From Flavobacterium soli DSM 19725 (GTDB lineage: Bacteria > Bacteroidota > Bacteroidia > Flavobacteriales > Flavobacteriaceae), in NCBI RefSeq assembly GCF_000422705.1, contig NZ_AUGO01000008.1, positions 62,001 through 126,000 of the forward strand: 64,000 nucleotides of DNA. Reading direction: 5' to 3'. Positions within the stretch are counted from its first letter, which is position 1. Every line of letters starts with the position of its first letter. A program made the translations under genes and the position numbers. Positions 16,198 through 24,197 of the stretch are shown here, one piece after another. The notes below the pieces were generated by a model, which had not been told where the DNA came from, did no database searches, and saw only the letters and a program-made list of their open reading frames with translations.

Positions 16198-17076
16198 ATG
16201 AAAAAACTATTTTTATTTCTTGCCATGGCAAGTACGACAATGTTTGTATCATGCGGAAGCGATGATTCAGATGGAGGACCAGCAGTGACTGGAGTTGTAT
16301 TAACTGTAAGTTCTACTTCAGTTGATTTAGGACAATCTGTTACCTTAACAGCTAAAGACAACAATGGAGAAGATGTTACAGCTGATGTTGTGTTTTATGA
16401 CGGAACAACTGTTGTTACCTCTCCTTATACACTAACAACACCAGGAGCTCACTCTTTAACGGCTAAATTAGATACTTTTACAAGTCCAGCAGTTGTTGTT
16501 AATGGTAATGTAGCTGCAAATACTGTTTTTGCTAATGGAACTTCAAATGTTACAGACATTTCTATTATGTATTATTTAGGTTCAACAGAAGCTGGAGCAA
16601 ATGTTTTTGTAGCTAATCCTTACAATCAAGTAGGTACTGGTGAGACTGCTACATATCCAAATGATATTTATGTTTATTTTACTTCAGCTCAGGAAGCAGG
16701 ATCTGAATTTTTAACTTTACCTGAATTAGGTAATTATGCGTTTGGATTGCCTACTTCAAGTAAAGTAACTATTGATGCTAATGTATTTATTAACAGTCAA
16801 GAGATTTTAGAAACTGAGGTTACAACAGATGCTAATTGGAATTTGGAAGCTTTGACAGTAGATGAAACTGCTCAATCATGGGATTTTACATATGGTATCA
16901 AATTAGCTAATGGTTCTTATGTATATGGTGATTTTAGTGGTGACTTTGAGTTCGTTAATCAAGCAGGAAGAAATTCAGCAAGAAGTTCTGCAGGCTCGAA
17001 AATCAAAGTTGTTACGGTTACTCCTGCTGAATTGCAAGCAAATTTAGATGCAGTATTAGCAAAAAACAAGAAATAA
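16198..17076 (+). CDS. Ig-like domain lipoprotein of unknown function
   Basis: 292 residues. The lipoprotein signal ends at Cys20 (MFVSC) followed by GSDDSDGG, a surface-export type start. Residues about 32-105 form an Ig-like domain (VVLTVSSTSVDLGQSVTLTAKD to FTSPAVVV). The rest is a beta-rich region with no motif I recognise (SIMYYLGSTEAGANVFV, DIYVYFTSAQEAGSEFLTLPELGNYAFG), and the C-terminus is basic. It is probably a monocistronic unit ended by the hairpin at 17098. Similar lipoproteins are widespread in flavobacteria without assigned roles. Confidence 0.72.
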   Translation: MKKLFLFLAMASTTMFVSCGSDDSDGGPAVTGVVLTVSSTSVDLGQSVTLTAKDNNGEDVTADVVFYDGTTVVTSPYTLTTPGAHSLTAKLDTFTSPAVVVNGNVAANTVFANGTSNVTDISIMYYLGSTEAGANVFVANPYNQVGTGETATYPNDIYVYFTSAQEAGSEFLTLPELGNYAFGLPTSSKVTIDANVFINSQEILETEVTTDANWNLEALTVDETAQSWDFTYGIKLANGSYVYGDFSGDFEFVNQAGRNSARSSAGSKIKVVTVTPAELQANLDAVLAKNKK

Positions 17077-17097
17077 TCTAATTTTGAATTAGATTTT

Positions 17098-17129
17098 AAA
17101 ACCCGATTACGAAAGTAATCGGGTTTTTT
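17098..17129 (+). terminator. Rho-independent terminator, perfect 13-bp stem with GAAA loop
   Basis: The arms 17098-17110 and 17115-17127 pair perfectly around a GAAA tetraloop and end in a T run, 21 bp after the stop at 17076. Confidence 0.92.
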
Positions 17130-17395
17130 AATTTCAATCATTGTTATTTGATATTTTTTGATGTTCAAAAGTCCTTTGACGATACTATTTTTAATCTTCT
17201 CTTGAGAATATTGAAATTGTTGAGTTGCTAAAAAAATAAGATTATAGCATAATTTTTACAAACTATAGCATCAAACAGTAAGTAAATTAATATTGAATTA
17301 TTTCCAGTCAACATATCAATACATTTTGCTTAATTATAAAGTTATGAAATGATAGTAATAAATATTCTTCCTTACAACTAAATAATGGGAAGTGG

Positions 17396-17441
17396 TAAAA
17401 AAAAACACCAATTTCTCCATAATAATTTGAAGAAAATTGGT
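17396..17441 (-). terminator. Rho-independent terminator of the TerC-family gene
   Basis: A 9-bp stem (17405-17413 with 17433-17441, core CACCAATTT) is followed on the minus strand by a run of about nine T. It lies about 45 bp beyond the stop at 17487 and would end the long minus-strand gene series. Confidence 0.75.
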
Positions 17442-17486
17442 GCTACTATTTTTATTTAAATGAGTATTTGTTAAAAAAAAAAAAAA

Positions 17487-18260
17487 CTACTTCTTATTCC
17501 GATCCATCTTCATATTAATAAACTCCACAGCTAGCGAAAATGCAATGGCAAAATAGAGATAACCTTTTGGAACCGCTCCAACGCGTTGTCCTATTAATTG
17601 TGCATCGGAAAGGTGCATGCTTTCTGTGATTAGCATAAATCCTATCAAAATTAAGAAAGCAAGACCCAGTATTTGAATCGAAGGATTTGCATTCACGAAA
17701 TTCCCAACAGGAACTGCAAACAGCATCATGACTCCCACGGAAATCACTACTGCCGTTATCATGATATAAAGGGCTCCTTCTAGTCCGTTGGTCATCCCAA
17801 CCGCCGTTAAAATCGAATCAACTGAGAAAATCAGGTCGATCATCAGGATTTGCAGGATGACATTCGAAAAAGATTTTGTGGCACTGCTTCCCAATGTTTG
17901 TTCCTCATGGCCTTTGTGTTCCACTTTCTCCCTGATTTCTTTGGTACTCTTATAAATCAGGAACAATCCTCCTGCTAATAAAATCATGGCTTGACCTGTA
18001 ATATCGGCACTAAACCAGCCCCAATCGAATGAAAACCAGGGTGCTTTCATGGCAATTAGTAAGGTAATTCCAAACAGCAATCCAATTCGCATAAACATTG
18101 CCAAGAACAAACCAATTCTGGTGGCCTTTTTGCGTTTCTCCACGGGTAATTTCCCCGTTACGATCGAGATAAAAATGATGTTGTCAATTCCCAGAATAAT
18201 TTCTAAGAAGGTTAAGGTTAATAGGGCAATCCAAGCATCGGGATTTAAAAATACTTCCAT
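17487..18260 (-). CDS. TerC family integral membrane protein
   Basis: 257 residues, seven predicted membrane helices. TerC hallmarks are EIILGIDNIIFISIVTGKLP near the N-terminus and IDLIFSVDSILTAVGMT in the second half, the paired acidic segments inside the membrane. It ends LAVEFINMKMDRNKK. TerC/Alx-type proteins have been tied to manganese export and metal loading of secreted proteins, and more loosely to tellurite resistance. No ter operon partners lie nearby, so tellurite resistance is not implied. It is the last gene of the minus-strand series. Confidence 0.92.
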   Translation of the reverse strand: MEVFLNPDAWIALLTLTFLEIILGIDNIIFISIVTGKLPVEKRKKATRIGLFLAMFMRIGLLFGITLLIAMKAPWFSFDWGWFSADITGQAMILLAGGLFLIYKSTKEIREKVEHKGHEEQTLGSSATKSFSNVILQILMIDLIFSVDSILTAVGMTNGLEGALYIMITAVVISVGVMMLFAVPVGNFVNANPSIQILGLAFLILIGFMLITESMHLSDAQLIGQRVGAVPKGYLYFAIAFSLAVEFINMKMDRNKK

Positions 18261-18423
18261 TTTTTAGTTATGAATTATAAGTTATGAGTTTTTCAAGAAT
18301 TAGAAATTAAAGATAGTGATACAAACGGTGTATAGTTTATGAATTAATTTTTTTAAATTATAAGATAATCAAATGCTTTGCATAAAGCACACAACTTAGT
18401 AATTCATAATTTATAACTCCTGA
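18261..18423. repeat. Intergenic AT-rich repeat pair (TTATGAATTATAA type)
   Basis: AGTTATGAATTATAAGTTAT at 18266-18285 and TAATTCATAATTTATAACTC at 18400-18419 face each other as imperfect inverted copies just outside the neighbouring reading frames. A related stretch lies at 20221-20248. They look like short dispersed intergenic repeats rather than operators. Confidence 0.5.
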
Positions 18424-18798
18424 TTATTCAATCTTCACTACGGTTCCGGTTTGTTTTTCAGAACTTCCAACCATTCCGAACTCAAATGTATAAGAATTTT
18501 TTGAGGTGGAAAGGATTTTCATCGCAATTGCCTTTTTTTCCTGCATGTTTTTCGGGTTGATCTTTTGGATAACATATTCACAATCGTTGATCCATTTGAT
18601 AGAAGAAGTGTCCGATTTTCCTTCATAGAAATCAATTTCTTGATTTTCAGTACGAATGAAGGTAGTAGTTTTCTTTATGCCATCTACTTCATAGTCAAAT
18701 CGAAATTTCCCGGTTTTAAAATCCTTGCATTCCCTTTCTGGGGTTTCGAAGCAGGAACATAAAAGGAGTAGGGCCAGTAGTGAGGTTATTTTCTTCAT
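18424..18798 (-). CDS. Small lipoprotein of unknown function
   Basis: 124 residues with a lipoprotein signal (LLLLCSC, then FETPE). The mature domain is beta-rich: FKTGKFRFDYEVDGIKKTTTF, then WINDCEYVIQKINPKNMQEKKAIAMKIL and a final strand pair. Two further Cys (ECKDF, NDCEY) could pair. I do not recognise the family. The start codon overlaps the stop of the DinB-like gene by 4 bp, so the two are translationally coupled. Confidence 0.75.
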   Translation of the reverse strand: MKKITSLLALLLLCSCFETPERECKDFKTGKFRFDYEVDGIKKTTTFIRTENQEIDFYEGKSDTSSIKWINDCEYVIQKINPKNMQEKKAIAMKILSTSKNSYTFEFGMVGSSEKQTGTVVKIE

Positions 18799-19370
18799 TG
18801 TAAACGTCTTAGTTCTTCTTCGGTAAAATTTTTTATGGTTTTTTCTTTCGAGAATTTATCGACATTATAGGCTGTCGAGTTATTCTTCGGAATCGAAAGG
18901 CTGTTCCATTCGCTCTGCTTTAATAATTTGGCATAAAAAACAATCTGCCCGATATGATAGGGATAATGGGCTAGTTGCCTGTTGATGGCTTCGATTACCG
19001 TATGCCCTTCATTTCTGATATAAATAATTTGCGATAAATGATTGGTTTCTAGTGTGTTTAAGGTGGTTATAAAACAATCCCAACCTTTGTTCCAAAAAGA
19101 CAAAAGTTCCTCTTTTGTGGTAATGCTTTCCTCAAATTCAGCATCACGGTTTCTCCATTCTTTTTCGCCATCGGTAGTCAGAAAATCGGTCCATCTTGAA
19201 AGCATATTGCCCGAAAGATGCTTTACGATTACAGCAATCGAATTGGTATTTTCGTTTAAGGAGATAAAAAGTTGTTCGGGTTCTATTTGTTCAAAAGCTT
19301 TTTCCCCCAAGGTTTTATAATAGAGAAATTGCTTTTTGACACTTTCGAGATAAGCGGTATTGGCTTCCAT
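18795..19370 (-). CDS. DUF1572 / DinB-like family protein
   Basis: 191 residues, a predicted four-helix DinB-superfamily bundle. Signatures are MEANTAYLESVKKQFLYYKTLGEKAFEQI at the start, SIAVIVKHLSGNMLSRWTDFLTTDGEKEWRNRD in the middle, and HYPYHIGQIVFYAKLL near the end. The His residues (KHLSGN, HYPYHIGQ) match the usual three-His metal site of this fold. The actual reaction is unknown; some relatives are thiol transferases using low-molecular-weight thiols. The frame extends seven codons upstream, but MEANT is the family-like start and avoids overlap with the gene before it. Confidence 0.85.
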   Translation of the reverse strand: MEANTAYLESVKKQFLYYKTLGEKAFEQIEPEQLFISLNENTNSIAVIVKHLSGNMLSRWTDFLTTDGEKEWRNRDAEFEESITTKEELLSFWNKGWDCFITTLNTLETNHLSQIIYIRNEGHTVIEAINRQLAHYPYHIGQIVFYAKLLKQSEWNSLSIPKNNSTAYNVDKFSKEKTIKNFTEEELRRLQ

Positions 19371-19371
19371 A

Positions 19372-19944
19372 TTATTGAATTTTAATATCATATTTTTCTA
19401 AAAGTCCCGGAATTCCCTGTGTGGCAAATTTTGCTTTTCGCATCGGGTTGGATTCTGGGTCGATGGTATAATTATAAGCCGTTACAAAATCGACTTCCTT
19501 CAGTTCGGTATCATTGAAAATAGCGCCACTCAAGTCTGTAGTATCAAAGGTAGAGCCTGAAAGGTTGGTTCCAATAAAAATGACATCTTTCAAGGAGGAA
19601 TGGATGAATTCGGTCTTTGGCATTTTCTTATTGGCAAAGGATGAATAGTCTAGGATACATTCTACAAAATAAACACTAAAAAGGAAATCATCACATTCAT
19701 TGAATTGAATTCCAAGTAGTTTGCAGTTCTTGAAACTCGCATTTCGCATACTCGAACCTGAAAGTTTGGTCATCGAAAGATTGCAATCAATGAATTCACA
19801 ATCTACAAAAGTGTTATAGGAAAAATCACTGCTCGAGAAGTCGCAATTCTTGAAAATGCAACCTTCGAATTCACGGTTATTGATTTTCTTATCAAGATAA
19901 ATTACCTTTTCGAAGGTTTTGTAGAGGTGGATTAGGTTTTCCAT
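19372..19944 (-). CDS. Pentapeptide-repeat protein
   Basis: 190 residues consisting largely of A(N/D)LxX-type repeats: REFEGCIFKNCDFSSSDFSYNTFVDCEF, SMRNASFKNCKLLGIQFNECDDF, NLSGSTFDTTDLSGAIFNDTELKEVDF. Such repeats fold into a right-handed quadrilateral helix. Some relatives (Qnr, McbG) protect DNA gyrase, but most have no known role and nothing here points to drug resistance. It overlaps the stop of the upstream small membrane protein gene by one base. Confidence 0.9.
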   Translation of the reverse strand: MENLIHLYKTFEKVIYLDKKINNREFEGCIFKNCDFSSSDFSYNTFVDCEFIDCNLSMTKLSGSSMRNASFKNCKLLGIQFNECDDFLFSVYFVECILDYSSFANKKMPKTEFIHSSLKDVIFIGTNLSGSTFDTTDLSGAIFNDTELKEVDFVTAYNYTIDPESNPMRKAKFATQGIPGLLEKYDIKIQ

Positions 19945-20165
19945 TATTTATCAAACATGCTTTTAATAATCGTTTTAATTCCTAAGAAAACCATTACCAT
20001 TCCGGTAAGGCAAACCAAGATTCCAATACTCAAAATCAGCCAATAAATAGGCTGGAGCTTGTTGATAAAGGCAAAATGAACAATTGCAGGTCCTATAAAC
20101 AAAGCTGGCAAAGCCCATGACATATAAGATATTCCCTTGGATAATATTTTTCTATTGGTTCCCAC
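19944..20165 (-). CDS. Small two-helix membrane protein (DUF6095-like)
   Basis: 73 residues with two hydrophobic helices, SYMSWALPALFIGPAIVHFAFI and PIYWLILSIGILVCLTGMVMVFLGI, and basic ends. It resembles a small family conserved in flavobacteria (DUF6095, from memory). It lies between murQ and the pentapeptide-repeat gene in the same series. Function unknown. Confidence 0.75.
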   Translation of the reverse strand: MGTNRKILSKGISYMSWALPALFIGPAIVHFAFINKLQPIYWLILSIGILVCLTGMVMVFLGIKTIIKSMFDK

Positions 20166-20184
20166 AATTAATTTTAGATTTTAG

Positions 20185-20200
20185 TCCCGAAGCTTCGGGA
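20185..20200. repeat. 16-bp palindrome TCCCGAAGCTTCGGGA
   Basis: Perfect palindrome in the 68-bp gap before murQ's stop. Variants with a changed centre occur at 21834-21849 and 32814-32829. The GC-rich arms stand out in an AT-rich setting. Confidence 0.7.
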
Positions 20201-20233
20201 TTAGAGTTTAGATTGGAACTCATAACTCATAAT

Positions 20234-21046
20234 TTATAACTTATAATTTTCCACCGCTTTCCTCACGCTTCCATATTTTTTCAATAGTTCCGAAGCTTCT
20301 TCGTATGAAACATTGATTTCACTGATGATCATTTTTACACCCCGATCTACGAGTTTATCATTGCTCAATTGCATATCAACCATCTTGTTGCCTTTCACTT
20401 TCCCGAGTTGTATCATTGTGGAAGTGGAAATCATGTTTAAGACTAATTTCTGGGCAGTTCCGGCTTTCATTCGGGAGCTTCCAGTTACAAATTCAGGTCC
20501 AACAATTACTTCGATAGGGAATTTTGCAGTTTGCGATAACGGACTTCCAGCATTGCACGAAATGCTTCCCGTGGCAATGTTATTTTCGTTGCATTTTTGC
20601 AATCCGCCAATAACATAAGGTGTTGTTCCCGATGCCGCAATCCCAATAACCACATCGTTTTCAGCAATATTTTGCTCCTGCAAATCAATCCAGGCTTGGG
20701 TTGTATTGTCTTCGGCATTTTCTACAGCTCTACGGATGGCTTTGTCACCACCGGCAATGATTCCGTTTACCAAATCGAATGCAACGCCAAAAGTAGGAGG
20801 GCATTCGGAAGCATCCACAATTCCCAATCGTCCAGAAGTTCCAGCTCCGATGTAGAAAAGTCTTCCGCCTAATTTCAATTTCGAAACGATTTCAGTTATC
20901 AAAGTTTCAATCTGTGGCAATGCTTTTTCAACAGCAAAAGGAACAGTTTTATCTTCCTGATTGATGTTTGAAAGCAATTCAGCAACCGACATTTTTTCTA
21001 AATGTTCGTATTTCGATGATTGTTCGGTGGTTTTGGTGAAGGTCAT
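20234..21046 (-). CDS. murQ: N-acetylmuramic acid 6-phosphate etherase MurQ
   Basis: 270-residue SIS-domain lyase that splits the lactyl ether of MurNAc-6-phosphate in peptidoglycan recycling. Signatures: FYIGAGTSGRLGIVDASECPPTFG, the SIS loop VIGIAASGTTPYVIGGL, and VGPEFVTGSSRMKAGTAQKLVLNMISTSTMIQLGKV. It is somewhat shorter than the E. coli enzyme, as in many Bacteroidetes. No recycling partner (anmK, murP, nagZ) lies next to it. It starts 44 bp after the ZIP transporter gene. Confidence 0.96.
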   Translation of the reverse strand: MTFTKTTEQSSKYEHLEKMSVAELLSNINQEDKTVPFAVEKALPQIETLITEIVSKLKLGGRLFYIGAGTSGRLGIVDASECPPTFGVAFDLVNGIIAGGDKAIRRAVENAEDNTTQAWIDLQEQNIAENDVVIGIAASGTTPYVIGGLQKCNENNIATGSISCNAGSPLSQTAKFPIEVIVGPEFVTGSSRMKAGTAQKLVLNMISTSTMIQLGKVKGNKMVDMQLSNDKLVDRGVKMIISEINVSYEEASELLKKYGSVRKAVENYKL

Positions 21047-21090
21047 TTCTATTTTTTTTGATGCTTAAAGATAAGGATTTATAGCAAAAG

Positions 21091-21810
21091 CTAATGCGAA
21101 TGGGGTGCTTCAATTCCTAAAAAGTAAGCCAATACAATTCCAATGGCAATCATCGATAATTTTGCCAAATTGAACTTGTGGTTTTCGCTGCTTTCAAAAA
21201 TAATAGTGGATGAAATATGAAACAGAATTCCAATTACTACGGCTGTAATTTCAGTATAATAATGATTCAAAAAAGTAAAATATTCAGCAGCTAGTGTTCC
21301 AAGTGGTGTCATAATTGCAAAAGCAATCATAAAGAAAAATACAACTGTTTTATTCAGATGTGAATTCAGGAAAAAAGACGTCAAGATAACTGCAATCGGC
21401 AAATGATGAATGGCAATTCCTAAGGCCAGATCACTATGATGGCTAACGGGAAACCCTTCCATAAAAGCATGAATGCATAGGCTTATAAAAAGAGCCCAAG
21501 GCATCTTCGAGCTTTCATCGTGACCATGTGAGTGAACGTGACCATGTTCAGCACCTTTTGAAAAGAATTCCAATATAATTTGGAACAAAATTCCAAGCAT
21601 GATGTAAATCCCAACAGCACCTGAATGGTTATGATCACCATGATTTGTTGATTCATATACTTCTGGCAACAAATGCATTACGGTAATGGAAAGCAAAAAC
21701 GAACCGCTAAAAGCCATTAGCAATTTCAAGTTGGTTTTTTTAGTCGGTTTCAAGAATAATGCAATTCCATAACCAAGCAAAACCGAGAGTAGGGGTAAAA
21801 TATAAATCAT
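21091..21810 (-). CDS. ZIP family divalent metal transporter
   Basis: 239 residues with about eight membrane helices. A His-rich cytoplasmic loop (EHGHVHSHGHDES) and an earlier one (NHGDHNHSG) flank helix 3. The metal-site motifs HAFMEGFPVSHH and AIHHLPIAVILTS are the family's helix IV and V signatures. Likely substrate is zinc or another divalent cation entering the cytoplasm. It sits 51 bp after the methyltransferase gene in the minus-strand series. Confidence 0.93.
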   Translation of the reverse strand: MIYILPLLSVLLGYGIALFLKPTKKTNLKLLMAFSGSFLLSITVMHLLPEVYESTNHGDHNHSGAVGIYIMLGILFQIILEFFSKGAEHGHVHSHGHDESSKMPWALFISLCIHAFMEGFPVSHHSDLALGIAIHHLPIAVILTSFFLNSHLNKTVVFFFMIAFAIMTPLGTLAAEYFTFLNHYYTEITAVVIGILFHISSTIIFESSENHKFNLAKLSMIAIGIVLAYFLGIEAPHSH

Positions 21811-21833
21811 TCTTTAATTTCTGTATAAATCTA

Positions 21834-21849
21834 TCCCGAAGTTTCGGGA
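21834..21849. repeat. Near-palindrome TCCCGAAGTTTCGGGA
   Basis: Second copy of the 16-bp element seen at 20185, in the gap between the methyltransferase stop and the ZIP start. Confidence 0.65.
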
Positions 21850-21861
21850 CTGCAATCTAAA

Positions 21862-22605
21862 TTATTTAAAAACCATTATCAGTCTTTCGCTTTCATTTTT
21901 ATGGAATTTCTTCAATTTATAATCTCCAAAAGTGTCCAAAAGATAAATTCCGGCTTCTTCCATCAAATTTTCGAAATCTTCCAAGGTTAAAGCTCTTACT
22001 TTTTCAGTAAAATGAAATTTTTGACCTTTATCTTCAAAATCAATTTCCTTATAAATGTATCCGTCAATATGAAAACGCTTAATCTTAAAGTCGATTCCAT
22101 CCACAGTTTTCACTTCTTCGGCAACTAAGTTATTGATTACCTGATGCACATTCATAAAATCAATCACGGCAAAACCATATTCTGTAAGACTTTCTTTTAT
22201 TGCTTTTAGGGTTGTCAAGTTATCGGCGTCATTTTCGAAATAACCAAAACTTGTAAACAAATTCAAAATAGCGTCATACTTTTCGTTGCACGGTTTTCTC
22301 ATATCGTGCACTACAAAATGTAAACGGTCATTCTCGGATTTTTTAGCTTCAGCGATACTGTTTTCTGACAAATCCGCACCTGTAACATCAAACCCTAATT
22401 GATTCAGATAGATAGAGTGGCGTCCTTTTCCGCAGGCCAAGTCCAAAATTTTAGCCTCTTCGGGAAGATTCAAATAATTGGTAATGTTGTCCATAAACAA
22501 CTGGGCTTCGGTATAATCGCGGTCTTTATAAAGTATATGGTAATAGGGTGTATCAAACCAAGATTCAAACCAATTGGGTATACTAGGATTTTGTAATTCG
22601 GACAT
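21862..22605 (-). CDS. Class I SAM-dependent methyltransferase
   Basis: 247 residues with a Rossmann-type SAM site: KILDLACGKGRHSIYLNQLGFDVTGADLSENSIAEA (motif I and the acidic end of beta-2) and YDAILNLFTSFGYF (motif II). The N-terminus WFESWFDTPYYHILYKDRDY is typical of a conserved bacterial methyltransferase family of unknown substrate. First gene of the minus-strand series, preceded by a -7 box at 22633-22640. Confidence 0.9.
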   Translation of the reverse strand: MSELQNPSIPNWFESWFDTPYYHILYKDRDYTEAQLFMDNITNYLNLPEEAKILDLACGKGRHSIYLNQLGFDVTGADLSENSIAEAKKSENDRLHFVVHDMRKPCNEKYDAILNLFTSFGYFENDADNLTTLKAIKESLTEYGFAVIDFMNVHQVINNLVAEEVKTVDGIDFKIKRFHIDGYIYKEIDFEDKGQKFHFTEKVRALTLEDFENLMEEAGIYLLDTFGDYKLKKFHKNESERLIMVFK

Positions 22606-22632
22606 TTATCGTTTTCTATTAATTCAAGTCTG

Positions 22633-22651
22633 CAAATTTAGTGTATTTTTG
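22633..22651. promoter_or_regulatory. Back-to-back divergent -7 boxes
   Basis: TAAATTTG on the minus strand (22633-22640) faces the methyltransferase gene; TATTTTTG on the plus strand (22644-22651) faces the THUMP enzyme gene. Only three bases separate the boxes, so two polymerases could not bind at once. Confidence 0.6.
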
Positions 22652-22671
22652 CACACGAATAATAAAAGAAT

Positions 22672-22696
22672 TCCCCCTTTGGGGGATAGGGGGCTA
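22672..22696 (+). repeat. CCCCCTTTGGGGG-type dispersed repeat abutting a start codon
   Basis: The stretch reads CCCCCTTTGGGGG, then ATA, then GGGGGCTA, with the final A being the first base of the ATG at 22696. A close relative lies at 25501-25523, where its CTA forms a stop codon. The CCCCC/GGGGG arms could fold in the 5' leader. Confidence 0.65.
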
Positions 22697-23877
22697 TGGA
22701 AAATAATTTTAAAATGGTTGCCAAAACCTTTTTTGGTTTTGAAGAAATATTAGCAAAAGAACTGCAAATGTTGGGAGCTCAGGAAGTTGAGCAAGGAGTG
22801 AGAATGGTTAGTTTTAAGGGCGATAAGGGGTTTATGTATAAGGCCAATTTGTCTTTGAGGACAGCTTTGAAAATATTGAAACCCATTTATTTTTTCCGTG
22901 TCAATAATGAAGAAAGTCTTTACAAAGGAATTTCGGGAATCGATTGGTCGAAATATCTGAATTCAAATCAGACTTTTGTGATTGATGCTACAGTGCATTC
23001 TGAAAAATTCAACCACTCTGAGTTTGTTTCGCAAAAGTGTAAGGATGCAATCGTGGATCAGTTTAGAACTAGAACCGGACAACGACCAAGCATCGACAAG
23101 CAATATCCCGATTTGAGGATTAATATTCATATCGATAAGGATCAATGTTCAGTCGCTTTGGACACTTCGGGAAATTCTTTGCACCAACGAGGTTACAGGA
23201 CAGCTACAAATATCGCCCCAATCAACGAAGTTTTGGCAGCTGGAATGCTCTTGCTTTCGGGTTGGGACGGACAAGGAGATTTCATTGATCCGATGTGCGG
23301 TTCAGGAACTATTTTGGCGGAAGCCGCGATGATAGCCTGTAATATTCCAGCCAATATCAACCGAAAAGAATTTGCTTTCGAAAAATGGAACGACTGGGAC
23401 AATGATTTATTTGACCAAATTGTGACGTCTTGCTTGAAGAAAGTGCGTGAGTTTCATTATACGATAAAAGGTTATGACAAAGCACCTTCGGCAGTTAGCA
23501 AGGCAAAAGACAATATCAAGAATGCCAATTTGGATGAATATATAACCATTTCTGAAAACAATTTTTTTGATACCGAAAAAACTTCGAAAGGACCGTTACA
23601 CATGGTTTTCAATCCGCCTTATGGAGAACGTTTGGATATCCAGATGGAAAATTTTTACAAGAATATCGGTGATACCTTAAAGAAAAATTATCCCGGAACA
23701 AACGCTTGGTTTATTACTGCCAATCTCGAAGCTTTGAAATTTGTAGGTTTGAAACCATCAAGAAAAATCAAGCTTTTCAACGGAAGTCTGGAAGCAAGGT
23801 TGGTGAAATATGAAATGTATGAAGGAAGTAAAAGAACAAAGTTTCAAACTTCTAGCGATAATAATGATTTAAATTAA
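22696..23877 (+). CDS. THUMP-domain class I RNA methyltransferase (RlmL-type, N2-guanine)
   Basis: 393 residues. An N-terminal ferredoxin-like/THUMP region (about 1-160) precedes a Rossmann methyltransferase with FIDPMCGSGTILAEAAMIA (SAM motif I) and the catalytic NPPYGERL. This layout matches the 23S rRNA G2445 methyltransferase RlmL, without the second RlmK domain of the E. coli fusion, as in Gram-positive YpsC-like and Bacteroidetes enzymes. The exact target base is inferred from similarity. The 77-residue membrane protein gene follows after 6 bp. Confidence 0.88.
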   Translation: MENNFKMVAKTFFGFEEILAKELQMLGAQEVEQGVRMVSFKGDKGFMYKANLSLRTALKILKPIYFFRVNNEESLYKGISGIDWSKYLNSNQTFVIDATVHSEKFNHSEFVSQKCKDAIVDQFRTRTGQRPSIDKQYPDLRINIHIDKDQCSVALDTSGNSLHQRGYRTATNIAPINEVLAAGMLLLSGWDGQGDFIDPMCGSGTILAEAAMIACNIPANINRKEFAFEKWNDWDNDLFDQIVTSCLKKVREFHYTIKGYDKAPSAVSKAKDNIKNANLDEYITISENNFFDTEKTSKGPLHMVFNPPYGERLDIQMENFYKNIGDTLKKNYPGTNAWFITANLEALKFVGLKPSRKIKLFNGSLEARLVKYEMYEGSKRTKFQTSSDNNDLN

Positions 23878-23883
23878 AAAGAA

Positions 23884-24117
23884 ATGAGTTTAAAAACCAA
23901 AGCCTTTATCTACCAGCTATTAAGTTTTGCAATATTGTTTATTATTGTCCGTTTTTTAGTGGATGCTTATACGAATCTGGAAGGATTTTGGGTTCCTTTA
24001 ACAGCTTTTGTTGCAGGAACCATCTTGGCTCCACAATTTCAAGCGGTGAAAACCAATGAAGGTGAAAAGCTTTTTATGAAATGGATTCTTATGAAGGGAA
24101 TCAAGCAGATTAAATAA
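23884..24117 (+). CDS. Small two-helix membrane protein of unknown function
   Basis: 77 residues, two hydrophobic helices (YQLLSFAILFIIVRFLVDAY and FWVPLTAFVAGTILAPQF) and a basic C-terminus. It is encoded 6 bp after the methyltransferase gene, so it is co-transcribed. I do not recognise a family. Confidence 0.75.
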   Translation: MSLKTKAFIYQLLSFAILFIIVRFLVDAYTNLEGFWVPLTAFVAGTILAPQFQAVKTNEGEKLFMKWILMKGIKQIK

Positions 24118-24161
24118 AAGATTTAAATATTTAAAAGATTTTCATAAATTATGCATCAATA

Positions 24162-24190
24162 AAAAAAATGGGCAACTTGCCCATTTTTTT
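24162..24190. terminator. Bidirectional terminator between convergent genes
   Basis: Arms 24162-24175 and 24177-24190 are complementary (AAAAAAATGGGCAA type) and give T runs in both directions, serving the stops at 24117 (+) and 24198 (-). Confidence 0.9.
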
Positions 24191-24197
24191 ATACTTA

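Larger units (their letters stand above)
17077..17486. other. 410-bp intergenic region between convergent genes
   Basis: It holds the terminator of the plus-strand lipoprotein gene (17098) and that of the minus-strand terC-like gene (17396). Between them is AT-rich sequence with no gene I can support. Confidence 0.6.

Noticed and set aside
17487-18260. Tellurite-resistance operon
   Set aside because: Only a TerC-family gene is present; no other ter genes lie nearby, and TerC relatives mostly act in metal handling.
19372-19944. Quinolone-resistance (Qnr) call for the pentapeptide-repeat protein
   Set aside because: Pentapeptide repeats alone do not show gyrase protection and no resistance context is present.
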